DNA from: Kribbella soli
GTDB lineage: Bacteria; Actinomycetota; Actinomycetes; Propionibacteriales; Kribbellaceae
DNA length: 64,000 bases
Direction of reading: 5' to 3'
NCBI RefSeq assembly: GCF_004331345.1
Contig: NZ_SJJZ01000001.1
Location: 1,178,001-1,242,000, forward strand
Below the pieces are notes generated by a model. The model had not been told where the DNA came from. It did no database searches and saw only the letters and a list, made by a program, of their open reading frames with translations. The first letter of the stretch is position 1. Every line of letters begins with the position of its first letter. Below, one piece after another: positions 52,407-60,431 of the stretch. The position numbers and the translations under genes are program-made.

Positions 52407-54836
52407 ATGGCGGCCCGGTTCCTGCCCGGCTGGGTGATGGTGAGCGCCGAGTCCGGGCGGCTGCTGGAGAACCCGGGCCAGCTGGCCGTCGACCTCGCCG
52501 ACGTGCAGCACAACGGCAACGGCGTCTACACGATCACCACCGGTGCGAGCGAGACGATCCGGCTGATCAAGCGCGTCGGGCCGCTCCCTCCGGGCGTGCG
52601 GCTCGAGTACGGCGTCGACTTCGAGGACGACGTACCGACTGTTGCGCTCACGCTCTCCGAGCGGCTGGCCGACGACGAGGTCGCACCGGTTCTGGCCAGG
52701 GCCCTGGCCGAGTCCACGGCGCCTGCTGGTGCGGGCGATCGGGTCTTCTCCCCCGGCAGTACACCCGATGTGGATGCTGTGCAGCGGCCCGCGGACGCCG
52801 GTCTCCGGGCCGAGTTGCGGCAGCGCGGTCGGCTGCTCGCCGGAAAGCGCCACATTCATGCCGTCCGACAGCTTGCCCTCACGATGGGCGTCGCCGACGG
52901 GCAGCCGAACGCCGCACTGCTCCGGACCCTCCTCACCGAGGAGGAGCGCACGATCCTCGACCGCGCCGCGGACCCGGCGGCACGCCCCTTGGAGGACCGT
53001 GTCGATCGGTCGGGGTACCTCGCGAAAGCGCTCGGCGGATCCGGAGTTTCCGCCGCGGTGATCGGTACGGCGGCGGCGGTGTTCACCGGCAATCCGCTCG
53101 TCGGGTTCGGCATCGCGGTGCCGACGATCGTCAACGCGGCCGTCGGTTCGATCGCCGAGCGGCGCCTGGACGAGCAGAAGATGTCCGGGCGGAAACCGGC
53201 GTACACGGCCGACCGGAAACAGCGTGAGTACGACTTTCCGGGCCTGCGGTCGCTCCTGGACGGGGCGGAACCGGTCCGGCCGGCGGCGGTAAAGATGCCG
53301 CGGGCAACGGCTTGGCGCAACTACCTGCGCCGGTACGCGATGCCGACCCTGGCCACCGCCGCGGTCGCGGGCGTGCTCACGCCGCTCGGCGTACCGGCGT
53401 TGTCGACGGCCCTGGTGATCGCGTCGTCGGCACTCGCCAAGTCCCTCGCGGAACGCCTGGTCGACACCAAGAAACTCGATTTCCGGCTCCGCCGCATCGA
53501 CGCCACCGAACGTCTCCGCCTCGCCGACCCCACCCTGTACGTCAACCAACTGGTTGCCGAGTTCACCCACCTGCAGACTCGCCTCACTCAGATCCGCACC
53601 CCTGATGGGACGACCGGCGAGGCCTCTGCGGACGTGCCGGGGTCTCCGCCGTACACCGTGGCGCTTGCGGCTCAGCTGATCGAGAACGTATCGGGCAGCG
53701 CGCGCCGTGCCCTGCTCGGCGGAAAACGTACGACGGGCACCGACCACCCGCAGTTGGAGGCACTGCTGAGCGCAGCCGGCCCCGGCCTGCTCGGTGCGGT
53801 GACGGGCGCGATGGGCGACAAGTACTTCCTCAACCGCGACGAACCCGCCCGAGACGCCTCCAAGCAGTGGTCACGCAGCCATCAAGAGGCCACCCAGGCC
53901 GCAGAACTCGCCAGCGCCCTCGAACCACAACTCCGAGCTCTCCGCGAACTCGTCGACCACCTGGAGGAACTGAATGGCACGTCCAGCGGCACCCTACGGA
54001 ACCTGCCGACAGTCACCACCCCACCAGAGGGCCTACGCCCCTCGGCACGAGCCCCATGGTCGGCGTACGCCGTCCAAGCCGCCGCCGGATCGCTAGGCGG
54101 AGTAGCCGGCGCGGTCGGCCTCGACCTGCTCCTAGACCTCCCCGACCTCGCCGTAGTCCTAACGGCCGCCGGAGCAGCAGGCTCCATGACCGCAACCCCC
54201 GCCGCGCGCTACCTGTTCCGCAGCCGCGAACTCCAGGTCCACGAAGCCCTAGAGACAAACAAAGCAGTCCGAGCCGTCAACCAGTCCGACCTACTGGAAC
54301 AACGAGCAATCACCCGCTACCTCATCACTCAACTCACCCTGCAAGCCGAGTCAGTCATCGATCCGACGCACTCCCCCGACCCCAAACGGATCCCCAGCAG
54401 CCCCACCGACCAAATCCGCGCCGCCACAACCCAAGCAGTACGCCGCCTAGCCGCAGAGCCTCCCGGCAAGCCCCTCCTCCCCGAACGCCTGATCGCCCTA
54501 GAACACCTAACCAACACCGCAAACGCCCTGGACCACCACACCCTCCACGGCACCCCCGACTCCCGAGCCCACCTCCAAGCCCAACTAGACAAGGCATTAG
54601 CGGAAACCAACCGCCTCTACCACGACTCCGGCGTACCAAATGGCCTGGTCCTACCAGCAGTAAGCTTCGCGACCGCACCCCAGCCACAACTGGAGCCCTC
54701 CGACGACGAGATCACCGCATTGCGCCGGCTCGTCGACCTACCGCACCCCGAGGTCCACCGCCCAAACGCCACCCCCAACGCCGGCCGCCCAAGCACCAAC
54801 CCTCGCCGCCCCGGAACCAGCCCCCGCACTCGGTGA
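52407..54836 (+). CDS. Large Ala-rich protein with Gly-rich hydrophobic hairpins, unknown function
   Basis: The protein has 809 residues, GAGGAGG 6 bases before ATG 52407. The first 110 residues look globular (LPGWVMVSAESGRLL, VYTITTGASETIRLIKRVG). Three Gly/Ala-rich hydrophobic hairpins occur at about residues 205-250, 310-345 and 555-600 (for example GGSGVSAAVIGTAAAVFTGNPLVGFGIAVPTIVN), separated by charged helical parts; the tail is Pro/Thr-rich and disordered. I do not recognise a family. From about 54.05 kb the codon use changes to many CTA codons and one TTA (54597-54599). It is divergent from the propeller protein over an iron box. Confidence 0.75.
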   Translation: MAARFLPGWVMVSAESGRLLENPGQLAVDLADVQHNGNGVYTITTGASETIRLIKRVGPLPPGVRLEYGVDFEDDVPTVALTLSERLADDEVAPVLARALAESTAPAGAGDRVFSPGSTPDVDAVQRPADAGLRAELRQRGRLLAGKRHIHAVRQLALTMGVADGQPNAALLRTLLTEEERTILDRAADPAARPLEDRVDRSGYLAKALGGSGVSAAVIGTAAAVFTGNPLVGFGIAVPTIVNAAVGSIAERRLDEQKMSGRKPAYTADRKQREYDFPGLRSLLDGAEPVRPAAVKMPRATAWRNYLRRYAMPTLATAAVAGVLTPLGVPALSTALVIASSALAKSLAERLVDTKKLDFRLRRIDATERLRLADPTLYVNQLVAEFTHLQTRLTQIRTPDGTTGEASADVPGSPPYTVALAAQLIENVSGSARRALLGGKRTTGTDHPQLEALLSAAGPGLLGAVTGAMGDKYFLNRDEPARDASKQWSRSHQEATQAAELASALEPQLRALRELVDHLEELNGTSSGTLRNLPTVTTPPEGLRPSARAPWSAYAVQAAAGSLGGVAGAVGLDLLLDLPDLAVVLTAAGAAGSMTATPAARYLFRSRELQVHEALETNKAVRAVNQSDLLEQRAITRYLITQLTLQAESVIDPTHSPDPKRIPSSPTDQIRAATTQAVRRLAAEPPGKPLLPERLIALEHLTNTANALDHHTLHGTPDSRAHLQAQLDKALAETNRLYHDSGVPNGLVLPAVSFATAPQPQLEPSDDEITALRRLVDLPHPEVHRPNATPNAGRPSTNPRRPGTSPRTR

Positions 54837-54837
54837 C

Positions 54838-55584
54838 CTACCCGACAGACCCAACCACCGGGGGCTCACTCGGCGTACGGCGCAACTCGACGCGCAACGC
54901 CCGTACCTCTTCGACGAGCGCGGAAACCTGCACTCGCAGATCCGCCTCCTCACGTTCCTGGCGCGAGACATGCTCGACGAACCAAGAAGCCAGCGCGGCG
55001 GTCACCACACCAAGGAGCGCGACCCCGCCGAGCATCAGCCCGACACCAGCAACGCGGCCAGCGCCCGTAATCGGATACCGATCCCCGTACCCGACCGTGG
55101 TGATCGTCGTAACCGCCCACCACGTGGCGTCGCCGAAGTTCTTGATACTCGCCGACGGTTGTGAGCGCTCTGCATCCAGCACCGCAACCGCCGAGGTGAA
55201 CCCCAAGAGGCCGACCCCACCAACCACGTAAACCATCGCGCGCCCACGCAGGGAGGCCGCCCGCCGGTTCAGCTGGCCGAACGCAGTCACAACCCGCAGC
55301 GCCCGCAACGGCCGAAGCAGCGGCAGCGCCAGCACCACCAGATCAACCACATGCTCCCGAAGAAACCGCATCCGCCGCCGAGCAAGCCCCAGCCGAAGAA
55401 GAAAGTCGCCGGCAAACACCACCCAGATCACAACCGTCGCGACCGAACAGACCCGCCGCACGGACCCCGCCATCCCAGGCTCGAGAACCGGCCACGAGTA
55501 GGCGACCAGAAACAAGACGGCCACTCCCGTCAACGGCCACTCAACGGCCCTCTGGTACCTCTCAGCGAACGCGTCCCTCCCCAT
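54838..55584 (-). CDS. Two-TM-pore potassium channel (voltage-gated-type)
   Basis: The protein has 248 residues from ATG 55584, chosen for GGGGGG five bases upstream; an earlier ATG adds 13 residues. About four hydrophobic segments precede the pore, whose selectivity filter is TTITTVGYGDRYP, followed by the inner helix VGLMLGGVALLGVVTAALASWFVE. A segment with repeated Arg (LLRPLRALRVVTAFGQLNRR) resembles an S4 sensor. The C-terminus is a coiled coil (about residues 205-235, LRVQVSALVEEVRALRVELRR) that could hold the tetramer. The gene ends one base from the convergent 809-residue gene. Confidence 0.9.
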   Translation of the reverse strand: MGRDAFAERYQRAVEWPLTGVAVLFLVAYSWPVLEPGMAGSVRRVCSVATVVIWVVFAGDFLLRLGLARRRMRFLREHVVDLVVLALPLLRPLRALRVVTAFGQLNRRAASLRGRAMVYVVGGVGLLGFTSAVAVLDAERSQPSASIKNFGDATWWAVTTITTVGYGDRYPITGAGRVAGVGLMLGGVALLGVVTAALASWFVEHVSRQEREEADLRVQVSALVEEVRALRVELRRTPSEPPVVGSVG

Positions 55585-55680
55585 CAATCCCCCCACCACC
55601 ACGAAACACCCCCTGAGCTGCATGTTCGCAGATCAGGAGCTGGTTCGGTGCTGCTGGCGGACAGCCGGACACAACGAAGC

Positions 55681-55714
55681 AGCCCCTGACTTGCGTTTCC
55701 GCAGGTCAGGGGCT
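55681..55714 (-). terminator. Terminator hairpin downstream of tRNA-Tyr fragment
   Basis: AGCCCCTGAC (55681-55690) pairs with GTCAGGGGCT (55705-55714). On the minus strand it follows the tRNA 3' end by 13 bases, the normal place of a tRNA terminator. A weaker, similar copy (CGCAGATCAGGAGCTGG) lies about 55627-55643. Confidence 0.7.
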
Positions 55715-55727
55715 GGTTTGCAGCCTG

Positions 55728-55778
55728 TGGCGGGTGCAGGGTTCGAACCTGCGTAGGCATAAGCCGACAGATTTACAG
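55728..55778 (-). other. tRNA-Tyr 3' fragment: attachment site of an integrated element
   Basis: Read on the minus strand, these 51 bases are the 3' part of a class II tRNA: anticodon loop CTGTAAA (anticodon GTA, tyrosine) and stem side TCTG, a variable arm GGC-TTAT-GCC, the T arm GCAGG-TTCGAAC-CCTGC and the acceptor half ACCCGCCA. The sequence 5' of the loop (GGTGT) cannot form the anticodon stem and no D arm or 5' acceptor half exists. A tRNA cut exactly at the anticodon loop is the classical att core of tyrosine-recombinase elements. Because the terminator follows, this end keeps the native downstream flank; the element lies to the right. Confidence 0.82.
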
Positions 55779-55833
55779 ACACCGTGCACCGCCTCGCTGA
55801 CCTGCGGAAAGACCAGAGAGCTGACCTAGTTTG

Positions 55834-55853
55834 GCACAGGGGTGGCACAGGGC
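55834..55853 (+). repeat. Direct repeat GGCACAGGG next to att core
   Basis: Two GGCACAGGG copies lie 12 bases apart some 55 bases inside the att core. Such short direct repeats are typical of integrase arm-type sites; no experimental support. Confidence 0.4.
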
Positions 55854-55870
55854 ACCCGGATACGCCCCGC

Positions 55871-55913
55871 CCCGCGTGTTTCAGCGGAGTCGACCGCAGC
55901 TGAAACACGCGGG
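55871..55913. repeat. 15-bp perfect inverted repeat at island edge
   Basis: CCCGCGTGTTTCAGC (55871-55885) pairs with GCTGAAACACGCGGG (55899-55913) around 13 bases. It is a strong stem just inside the element, which could insulate island transcription or act as a recombination or replication structure. A perfect DnaA-box-like TGTGGATAA follows at 55926-55934. The 55585-55990 stretch holds no gene I can support. Confidence 0.7.
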
Positions 55914-55990
55914 CGGTCGGCACCCTGTGGATAACGCCGACGCCGCGTCCCCGACTTTGGTCATGCTGACTTGGGCGACCTCGGGCACGG

Positions 55991-56512
55991 TCACAAGTCA
56001 GGACCCGTCATGTGCGACCTCGGAACAGGCTCCGGGGACCCCGCTTGCAGACCACCCGACGTCGCCTTTTCGTATCCGTGCCCGCCGGCCGACACCCTCT
56101 CGAAGGTCCGGACCTCCCCCGGACTCATGGGCAGTAGCTTCGAGCTGTGCGCCCACCGACCTGGGTCCAGTGGGTGCCGCTCAAGGTAGGTGACAAAGCC
56201 ATGCCAGCCCTGATCACCTTCCCGGGCCCACATGTGCAGGTGAGCTACCTCGGTACGCCCCGGACCGACCGTCAGCTCTACGTAACGCGGCGGATCCACC
56301 CACCTGGCCTGACCGGCGGAACGCTCCCCAGTCACGCAGTACCTGAGACTGAGGCACGCCGCGTGCATGCCCGCGTCCGGACCTCGAAGCCCTCGGGCAA
56401 CCCACTGTTTCGACGTCTGGTCCCACACGCCGTAGTGGAAGGGCGCACTGCCCTCCGGCGCATCTGGGTCCCACCGGTCTAGGTAGCGAAACGGTGAAGA
56501 CCAACCGCTCAT
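55991..56512 (-). CDS. Hypothetical protein (island cargo)
   Basis: The protein has 173 residues from ATG 56512 (longer frame possible). It is rich in Trp, Arg and Gly (RYLDRWDPDAPEGSAPFHYGVWDQTSKQWVARGLRG, LHMWAREGDQGWHGFVTYLERHPLDPGRW). No domain is recognised. Its upstream region carries several CCTGGGACA boxes, as does that of the next gene, which hints at common control. Confidence 0.5.
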   Translation of the reverse strand: MSGWSSPFRYLDRWDPDAPEGSAPFHYGVWDQTSKQWVARGLRGPDAGMHAACLSLRYCVTGERSAGQARWVDPPRYVELTVGPGRTEVAHLHMWAREGDQGWHGFVTYLERHPLDPGRWAHSSKLLPMSPGEVRTFERVSAGGHGYEKATSGGLQAGSPEPVPRSHMTGPDL

Positions 56513-56568
56513 ACGTTCGAATCTAGCTTCAGGGTCGCCACGGCAGCAAGGCGACCTCATGCGGGAAA

Positions 56569-56650
56569 CCTGGGACACTCAACGATCCGACCTGTCCCAG
56601 GCGTTTGCCCTGATCAGTGCACCCCTGGGACAGCGGGACACCTGGGACAG
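56569..56650. repeat. Cluster of CCTGGGACA boxes
   Basis: CCTGGGACA occurs at 56569-56577, 56624-56632 and 56641-56649, and inverted as TGTCCCAGG at 56593-56601, the first two forming a 9-bp dyad. Related CCTGGGA and CTGGGACA lie at 57967-57983, upstream of the DUF5677 gene. They look like binding sites of one regulator acting on both island genes. Confidence 0.6.
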
Positions 56651-56676
56651 TTCACCCGCCCCACCCACTCACGTGC

Positions 56677-57885
56677 TCACCAGAGCCTTGGCCGTGGCAG
56701 ACCAGAAGCAATCCGCTCCACCCGGGCCCTCGCCTTACCGGCAACGCGGAGCGCTGGCCCAGAGAATCGACCTGAGCCCCTGGCATCCCTGCGCTCTATC
56801 CACTCCGCCACCTCAGTTTCCGCCGCTAAGAACGCCTCGTCACACCGCTCAGCCAAGAGCTTGACTGCCGTGCACCCAACGAGATCTCTGGGTGAAAGCG
56901 CTTCATCGTTTCCTGACGTCAGGAGAAAGGTCATCGTCTGCACAAGCGAGGTGATGGCCATCGTGCCAGGTTCAGTGAAGCCCTCAATGGTCCGGCCGGT
57001 AAGGCGATATAGAGAGCCATCGACCCGTTCAAAAGTATTCAGCGACCAACCCCGGCTACCAGAATGAACCTCATGACTGGCCCACCGGTAGTACCCGCGG
57101 AGATGATCCAGACCAGCACGCTCCTCCAGCTGGCGAAAGTTCGGCGCAAAGCCAAATAGGGGTATTGCCCAACCGTAATCTTTCTTGAAATCTGTGCCAT
57201 ACTGCGAAATCAGAGCCTCTCGCTCCGATCTCCAGGCATTCATTTGCTCCTCGGAGAATGGATCCTCGCCGAGCGCAGCCGCATTCGTCTGGTAAACCTC
57301 CGCGTCGGCAACCCGCGCAATGACGCGATGGCTAATGAAGCGCTGCGCAAGGTCTGGATACTCCGGCATGCGCCCGAATTCGGCAATGACCACAGCCGTC
57401 ACAGCAAGTTCGTGCAGTGTCCGGCACCTTGCTAGAGCACCTAATGGAAATCCTTGCGTTAGCAAGGCATACACCTCGCCTGCCGTCCGGATCGCCCGTG
57501 CGTGGAGACCGGTCAGAACCTCGAATACGTCATCCCCCGCTTCTCTTGTAGCGGGACTGTTACGTTCATCGAACTCTCTACCGGCCTCTTCTGCACACAC
57601 GAGGATGCTGTAAAACAAATCGAGCGCCTTACCCCAGTACCGCTGCAGGTGTCGCTCAAATCTGCCGGCGCGGATTCGATGCTCACGCAACATCCGCGGT
57701 GAGGTGCGAATCAGTGTCGCTGCGACGGATGGACCCATGCCGTTCAGGACCTCGCCCGAGACCTCTGCTGCAGCATCGATTGCTTCTTCAGGGCTCATGC
57801 CCTTTGCAATGAGACGCTCGACCGCGTCCCGCATCGACTCGTAGTAGGACTCATCGAAGTCCAGCGGCTTGGAGCTTTGGCGCAT
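56677..57885 (-). CDS. DUF5677-family protein
   Basis: The protein has 402 residues from ATG 57885; TTG 57984 would add 33 residues and the ribosome site does not decide. The central helical domain (about 115-330) shows the DUF5677 pattern TREAGDDVFEVLTGLHARAIRTAGEVYALLTQGFPLGALARCRTLHELAVTAVVIAEFG and GLDHLRGYYRWASHEVHSGSRG (H-x-x-x-H-type conserved histidines). Function unknown; the family is widespread on mobile elements and often considered stress or defence linked. G+C is lower than in the chromosomal part. Confidence 0.75.
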   Translation of the reverse strand: MRQSSKPLDFDESYYESMRDAVERLIAKGMSPEEAIDAAAEVSGEVLNGMGPSVAATLIRTSPRMLREHRIRAGRFERHLQRYWGKALDLFYSILVCAEEAGREFDERNSPATREAGDDVFEVLTGLHARAIRTAGEVYALLTQGFPLGALARCRTLHELAVTAVVIAEFGRMPEYPDLAQRFISHRVIARVADAEVYQTNAAALGEDPFSEEQMNAWRSEREALISQYGTDFKKDYGWAIPLFGFAPNFRQLEERAGLDHLRGYYRWASHEVHSGSRGWSLNTFERVDGSLYRLTGRTIEGFTEPGTMAITSLVQTMTFLLTSGNDEALSPRDLVGCTAVKLLAERCDEAFLAAETEVAEWIERRDARGSGRFSGPALRVAGKARARVERIASGLPRPRLW

Positions 57886-58060
57886 GTAACGAGGCTGGAT
57901 CACCAGCCGCCGGACGGCAAGGCCTTTAGCTCTGGGGCTGGCATCTGCATCTGCCCCGGTAAGGTGCCTGGGAAGCTGGGACAAGTGGGGCAGTTAGCCC
58001 ACGTCCTCTCGCCGACCACGGGGGAGAGTCGGCCGGCGATGGGCGGCTCCTCGTCCGGCC

Positions 58061-59299
58061 TCAGACGCAAGTCCGCTGTTTCGAGGCTAGGCGGAATCTA
58101 TTGGCTCGGTGCCAGGCGAAGTATGGTTCGCGCCCGCGGTTCCAGGCCGGCGCGATCCGGCCATGGAAGCGGTGAAGATCGACGGACGCGGTGTGATCCG
58201 TGAGGAGCTGACCGCCCTCCTGCACGGTCAGGTATCCATACTCGTACAAGGCATCACAGCCAAGCGTGCATGCAGCCATTGCGATGTTCGACATATCCCG
58301 ACGTTCTTCGTCTGTGCAGTCGCGGCGAGGCTTGATGTGGGCGGCCGCAAGCAGCCGTTCAGGAACAGATAGTCCGCAGATTCCGCATTGATGAACACGG
58401 TCAGGATCGCCCGTCCCGATGCCCAGGGCTCCGCGCAGGATCCGTTGTTCACGGCGGTAGGACCGCAAGGTCATACCGTCAGTTTCGCCGGAAAAGGATC
58501 CTGTCCACGCGACATAGGGCGACGGGTCTGGCCCTAGCGGCCCTTCCAAATCAGATTCTGGGTCGTCCACTACGAACCCCATGCTGCGCAGTGGGTCAGC
58601 GACGGCTCGCCGGTCTCCGCGAAACGGACCGCTCGTATCAAGACCTCTTAAGGCGCGGGCGCCTCGGAGGACAGCCATTGCATCGAACTCATCGGAGCCC
58701 ACCAGAATGAGGTACTTCTGCGCCTGCCGGCCGCCATACCGCTCGAAGAACGCGTCACGGCCGACCCGCTGCCATTCGGCGAGCGCCGAATTGATGTCCG
58801 CCGCCGTTAGACCAGCGGTGATATCCGAGCGCCTGGGAGCATCCGCCTCAACGGCCTGAAGAACCTGCTTGACCTGACCCAGATCTGCTCGGCTTAGGAC
58901 CGCAAAGGTCATCCGTATCCTCTTCCTCTCGTTACCACCCCTCCCCGTGGATCCGATGTTGCCTTGTGGGCGCGTGAGCGCCTTGCGGAGCACTTCGAAG
59001 TCTTCGACCTGCTGCAGCGGAATCGGATACTCCCAAGGTTTCGGCTGAATCCGTCGGTCGCTCCGGGGCAGCGTGCGAGTCCTCTGCGAGTCCACGACGG
59101 CATCCTCCAGAAGGGCATCAACCAGCCGCAGCCGCTCCAGCAACGTCTTCAGGACCAGCGGGTAGTCACGATTCCTCGAGCTGGCAGAGCCGCCCGTGCC
59201 TCCAGCGCTCTGCAGGACGACGTCCAACCGTTCACCTTCGGCTCCTTCAAGCAAAAATTCGGCTTCGAGCAGCTTGCCGCTATTGCCAATTAGCTTCAT
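58061..59299 (-). CDS. HNH endonuclease with novel N-terminal domain (McrA-like candidate)
   Basis: The protein has 412 residues. The C-terminal 100 residues are an HNH nuclease: CGICGLSVPERLLAAAHIKPRRDCTDEERRDMSNIAMAACTLGCDALYEYGYLTV, where AAHI carries the catalytic His and CGIC/CTLGC cysteines probably bind zinc. The N-terminal 130 residues (RNRDYPLVLKTLLERLRLVDALLEDAVVDS, IPLQQVEDFEVLRKALTRPQGNIGSTGRGGNERKRIRMTF) and a middle helical region (130-250) are unfamiliar. The layout matches type IV, modified-DNA-dependent nucleases such as the sulfur-binding McrA homologues, which I offer as hypothesis only. Confidence 0.75.
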   Translation of the reverse strand: MKLIGNSGKLLEAEFLLEGAEGERLDVVLQSAGGTGGSASSRNRDYPLVLKTLLERLRLVDALLEDAVVDSQRTRTLPRSDRRIQPKPWEYPIPLQQVEDFEVLRKALTRPQGNIGSTGRGGNERKRIRMTFAVLSRADLGQVKQVLQAVEADAPRRSDITAGLTAADINSALAEWQRVGRDAFFERYGGRQAQKYLILVGSDEFDAMAVLRGARALRGLDTSGPFRGDRRAVADPLRSMGFVVDDPESDLEGPLGPDPSPYVAWTGSFSGETDGMTLRSYRREQRILRGALGIGTGDPDRVHQCGICGLSVPERLLAAAHIKPRRDCTDEERRDMSNIAMAACTLGCDALYEYGYLTVQEGGQLLTDHTASVDLHRFHGRIAPAWNRGREPYFAWHRANRFRLASKQRTCV

Positions 59300-59429
59300 C
59301 GATGACCTACTCTCTCGGCAAATGGCACAGTCATCTGATATTTCAGCGGCCCGTTAAGGAATCAGCACCGAGGGCTCACCGTTGCAAAAGTGCCTCCACT
59401 AGCGAAGGCCGACAGCGCGGCGTGAAACG

Positions 59430-60377
59430 TCATACCAACCTCAGAGGGTCGTCTCTCGGGAGGCGATCAATTGGATACCAGCGTTCATACACGTCGCCGA
59501 CTGGGACAGTTCGACCGCCTTTCTGGTTGTTGCAATCCTTGCACAACAACTGCAGATTTGACACGTCGTTCAGTCCGCCCAGAGCGAGGGGGACAATATG
59601 ATCAAACTGGCTACGGTTGAGCGGACTCTGATCCCCATTTAGATCCCGATTGCAGCTGCAACAGTATCCCCGGTCCCGGAAAAAGACAGCCCGCTTTACC
59701 CATTCCGGCGGCCCGACCCTCCTGAGAACATACTGGCCGCCGGCATCCTTGCGAAAGAGTTCTCCGGACGCCAGGTGAGCGTTGTTCAGGCGCATCCAGT
59801 CGGCGAGTCGGTCGTGGAACTTCGCAAGGAAGCTACGATTTCCAAACAGAAGGTAGAACAGCTCTTCAGCGATCTGCTCCACAAATAGCCAGTATTGGCG
59901 GTCCTCCACCCACTCCTCCCACATATCCTCGATCGGTGGGCACGTCGCCTCATCGACTGGAGGACAGCAGCCTTCTCGTGGTTCAACCCAGTCGGCCAGC
60001 TCATGCTGCAATGGTGAGTCGAATCCATGAGCAGCAAACAGATCCACGGCCAATAGATGGGCAGGCCGCGCTTGACACCAAGGCTTGGCGCATTCGCCGC
60101 GTCTAGCGTACTTGATACGCAGCGCGCGACTCAGATCCTCAGCAAATGTCACATCCACAAAATGTGAGCTGAAAATATGCAAGGACGTCCATTTCTGGAA
60201 CGGCATGGCGTAGTAAGCCACTCTACTAGCGAAATATTCGGATAGCTCGCGATTGTTGATCTCCTTTTGAGACATCAGCGCGTCGAGCTGCGCCGCGAAG
60301 TAGTACACGCCAGCGAACCGGAGCGAAATTCTCTCACGCGGCAGGGACACAACGAATCGCGAATTGCGTCCAGCCAT
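59430..60377 (-). CDS. HNH endonuclease
   Basis: The protein has 315 residues; AGGAG 6 bases before ATG 60377. The C-terminal HNH is canonical: VKRAVFFRDRGYCCSCNRDL, then QFDHIVPLALGGLNDVSNLQLLCKDCNNQKGG with the zinc CxxC pairs, the catalytic His of DHI and Asn of SNLQ. The first 220 residues form an unrelated helical domain, with a Cys-rich insertion (CAKPWCQARPAHLLAVDLF, EGCCPPVDEATCPP). It starts 54 bases after the Rossmann-like gene and would be the DNA-cutting effector of the GHKL unit. Confidence 0.88.
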   Translation of the reverse strand: MAGRNSRFVVSLPRERISLRFAGVYYFAAQLDALMSQKEINNRELSEYFASRVAYYAMPFQKWTSLHIFSSHFVDVTFAEDLSRALRIKYARRGECAKPWCQARPAHLLAVDLFAAHGFDSPLQHELADWVEPREGCCPPVDEATCPPIEDMWEEWVEDRQYWLFVEQIAEELFYLLFGNRSFLAKFHDRLADWMRLNNAHLASGELFRKDAGGQYVLRRVGPPEWVKRAVFFRDRGYCCSCNRDLNGDQSPLNRSQFDHIVPLALGGLNDVSNLQLLCKDCNNQKGGRTVPVGDVYERWYPIDRLPRDDPLRLV

Positions 60378-60431
60378 TAGCAGCTCCTGCTCGCGTTGCG
60401 TCTACGGATCAGACCAACTTGCCCGCGCCGA

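Noticed and set aside
55633..55923. Minus-strand ORF of 96 codons at the att region, possible integrase remnant
   Set aside because: It runs through the terminator and tRNA fragment and has no integrase motif (no R-x-H-R or Tyr region).
55926..55934. Replication origin based on the DnaA-box-like site
   Set aside because: A single box without a cluster or a dnaA/rep gene is not enough; the same nine-mer also occurs near 22263 by chance.
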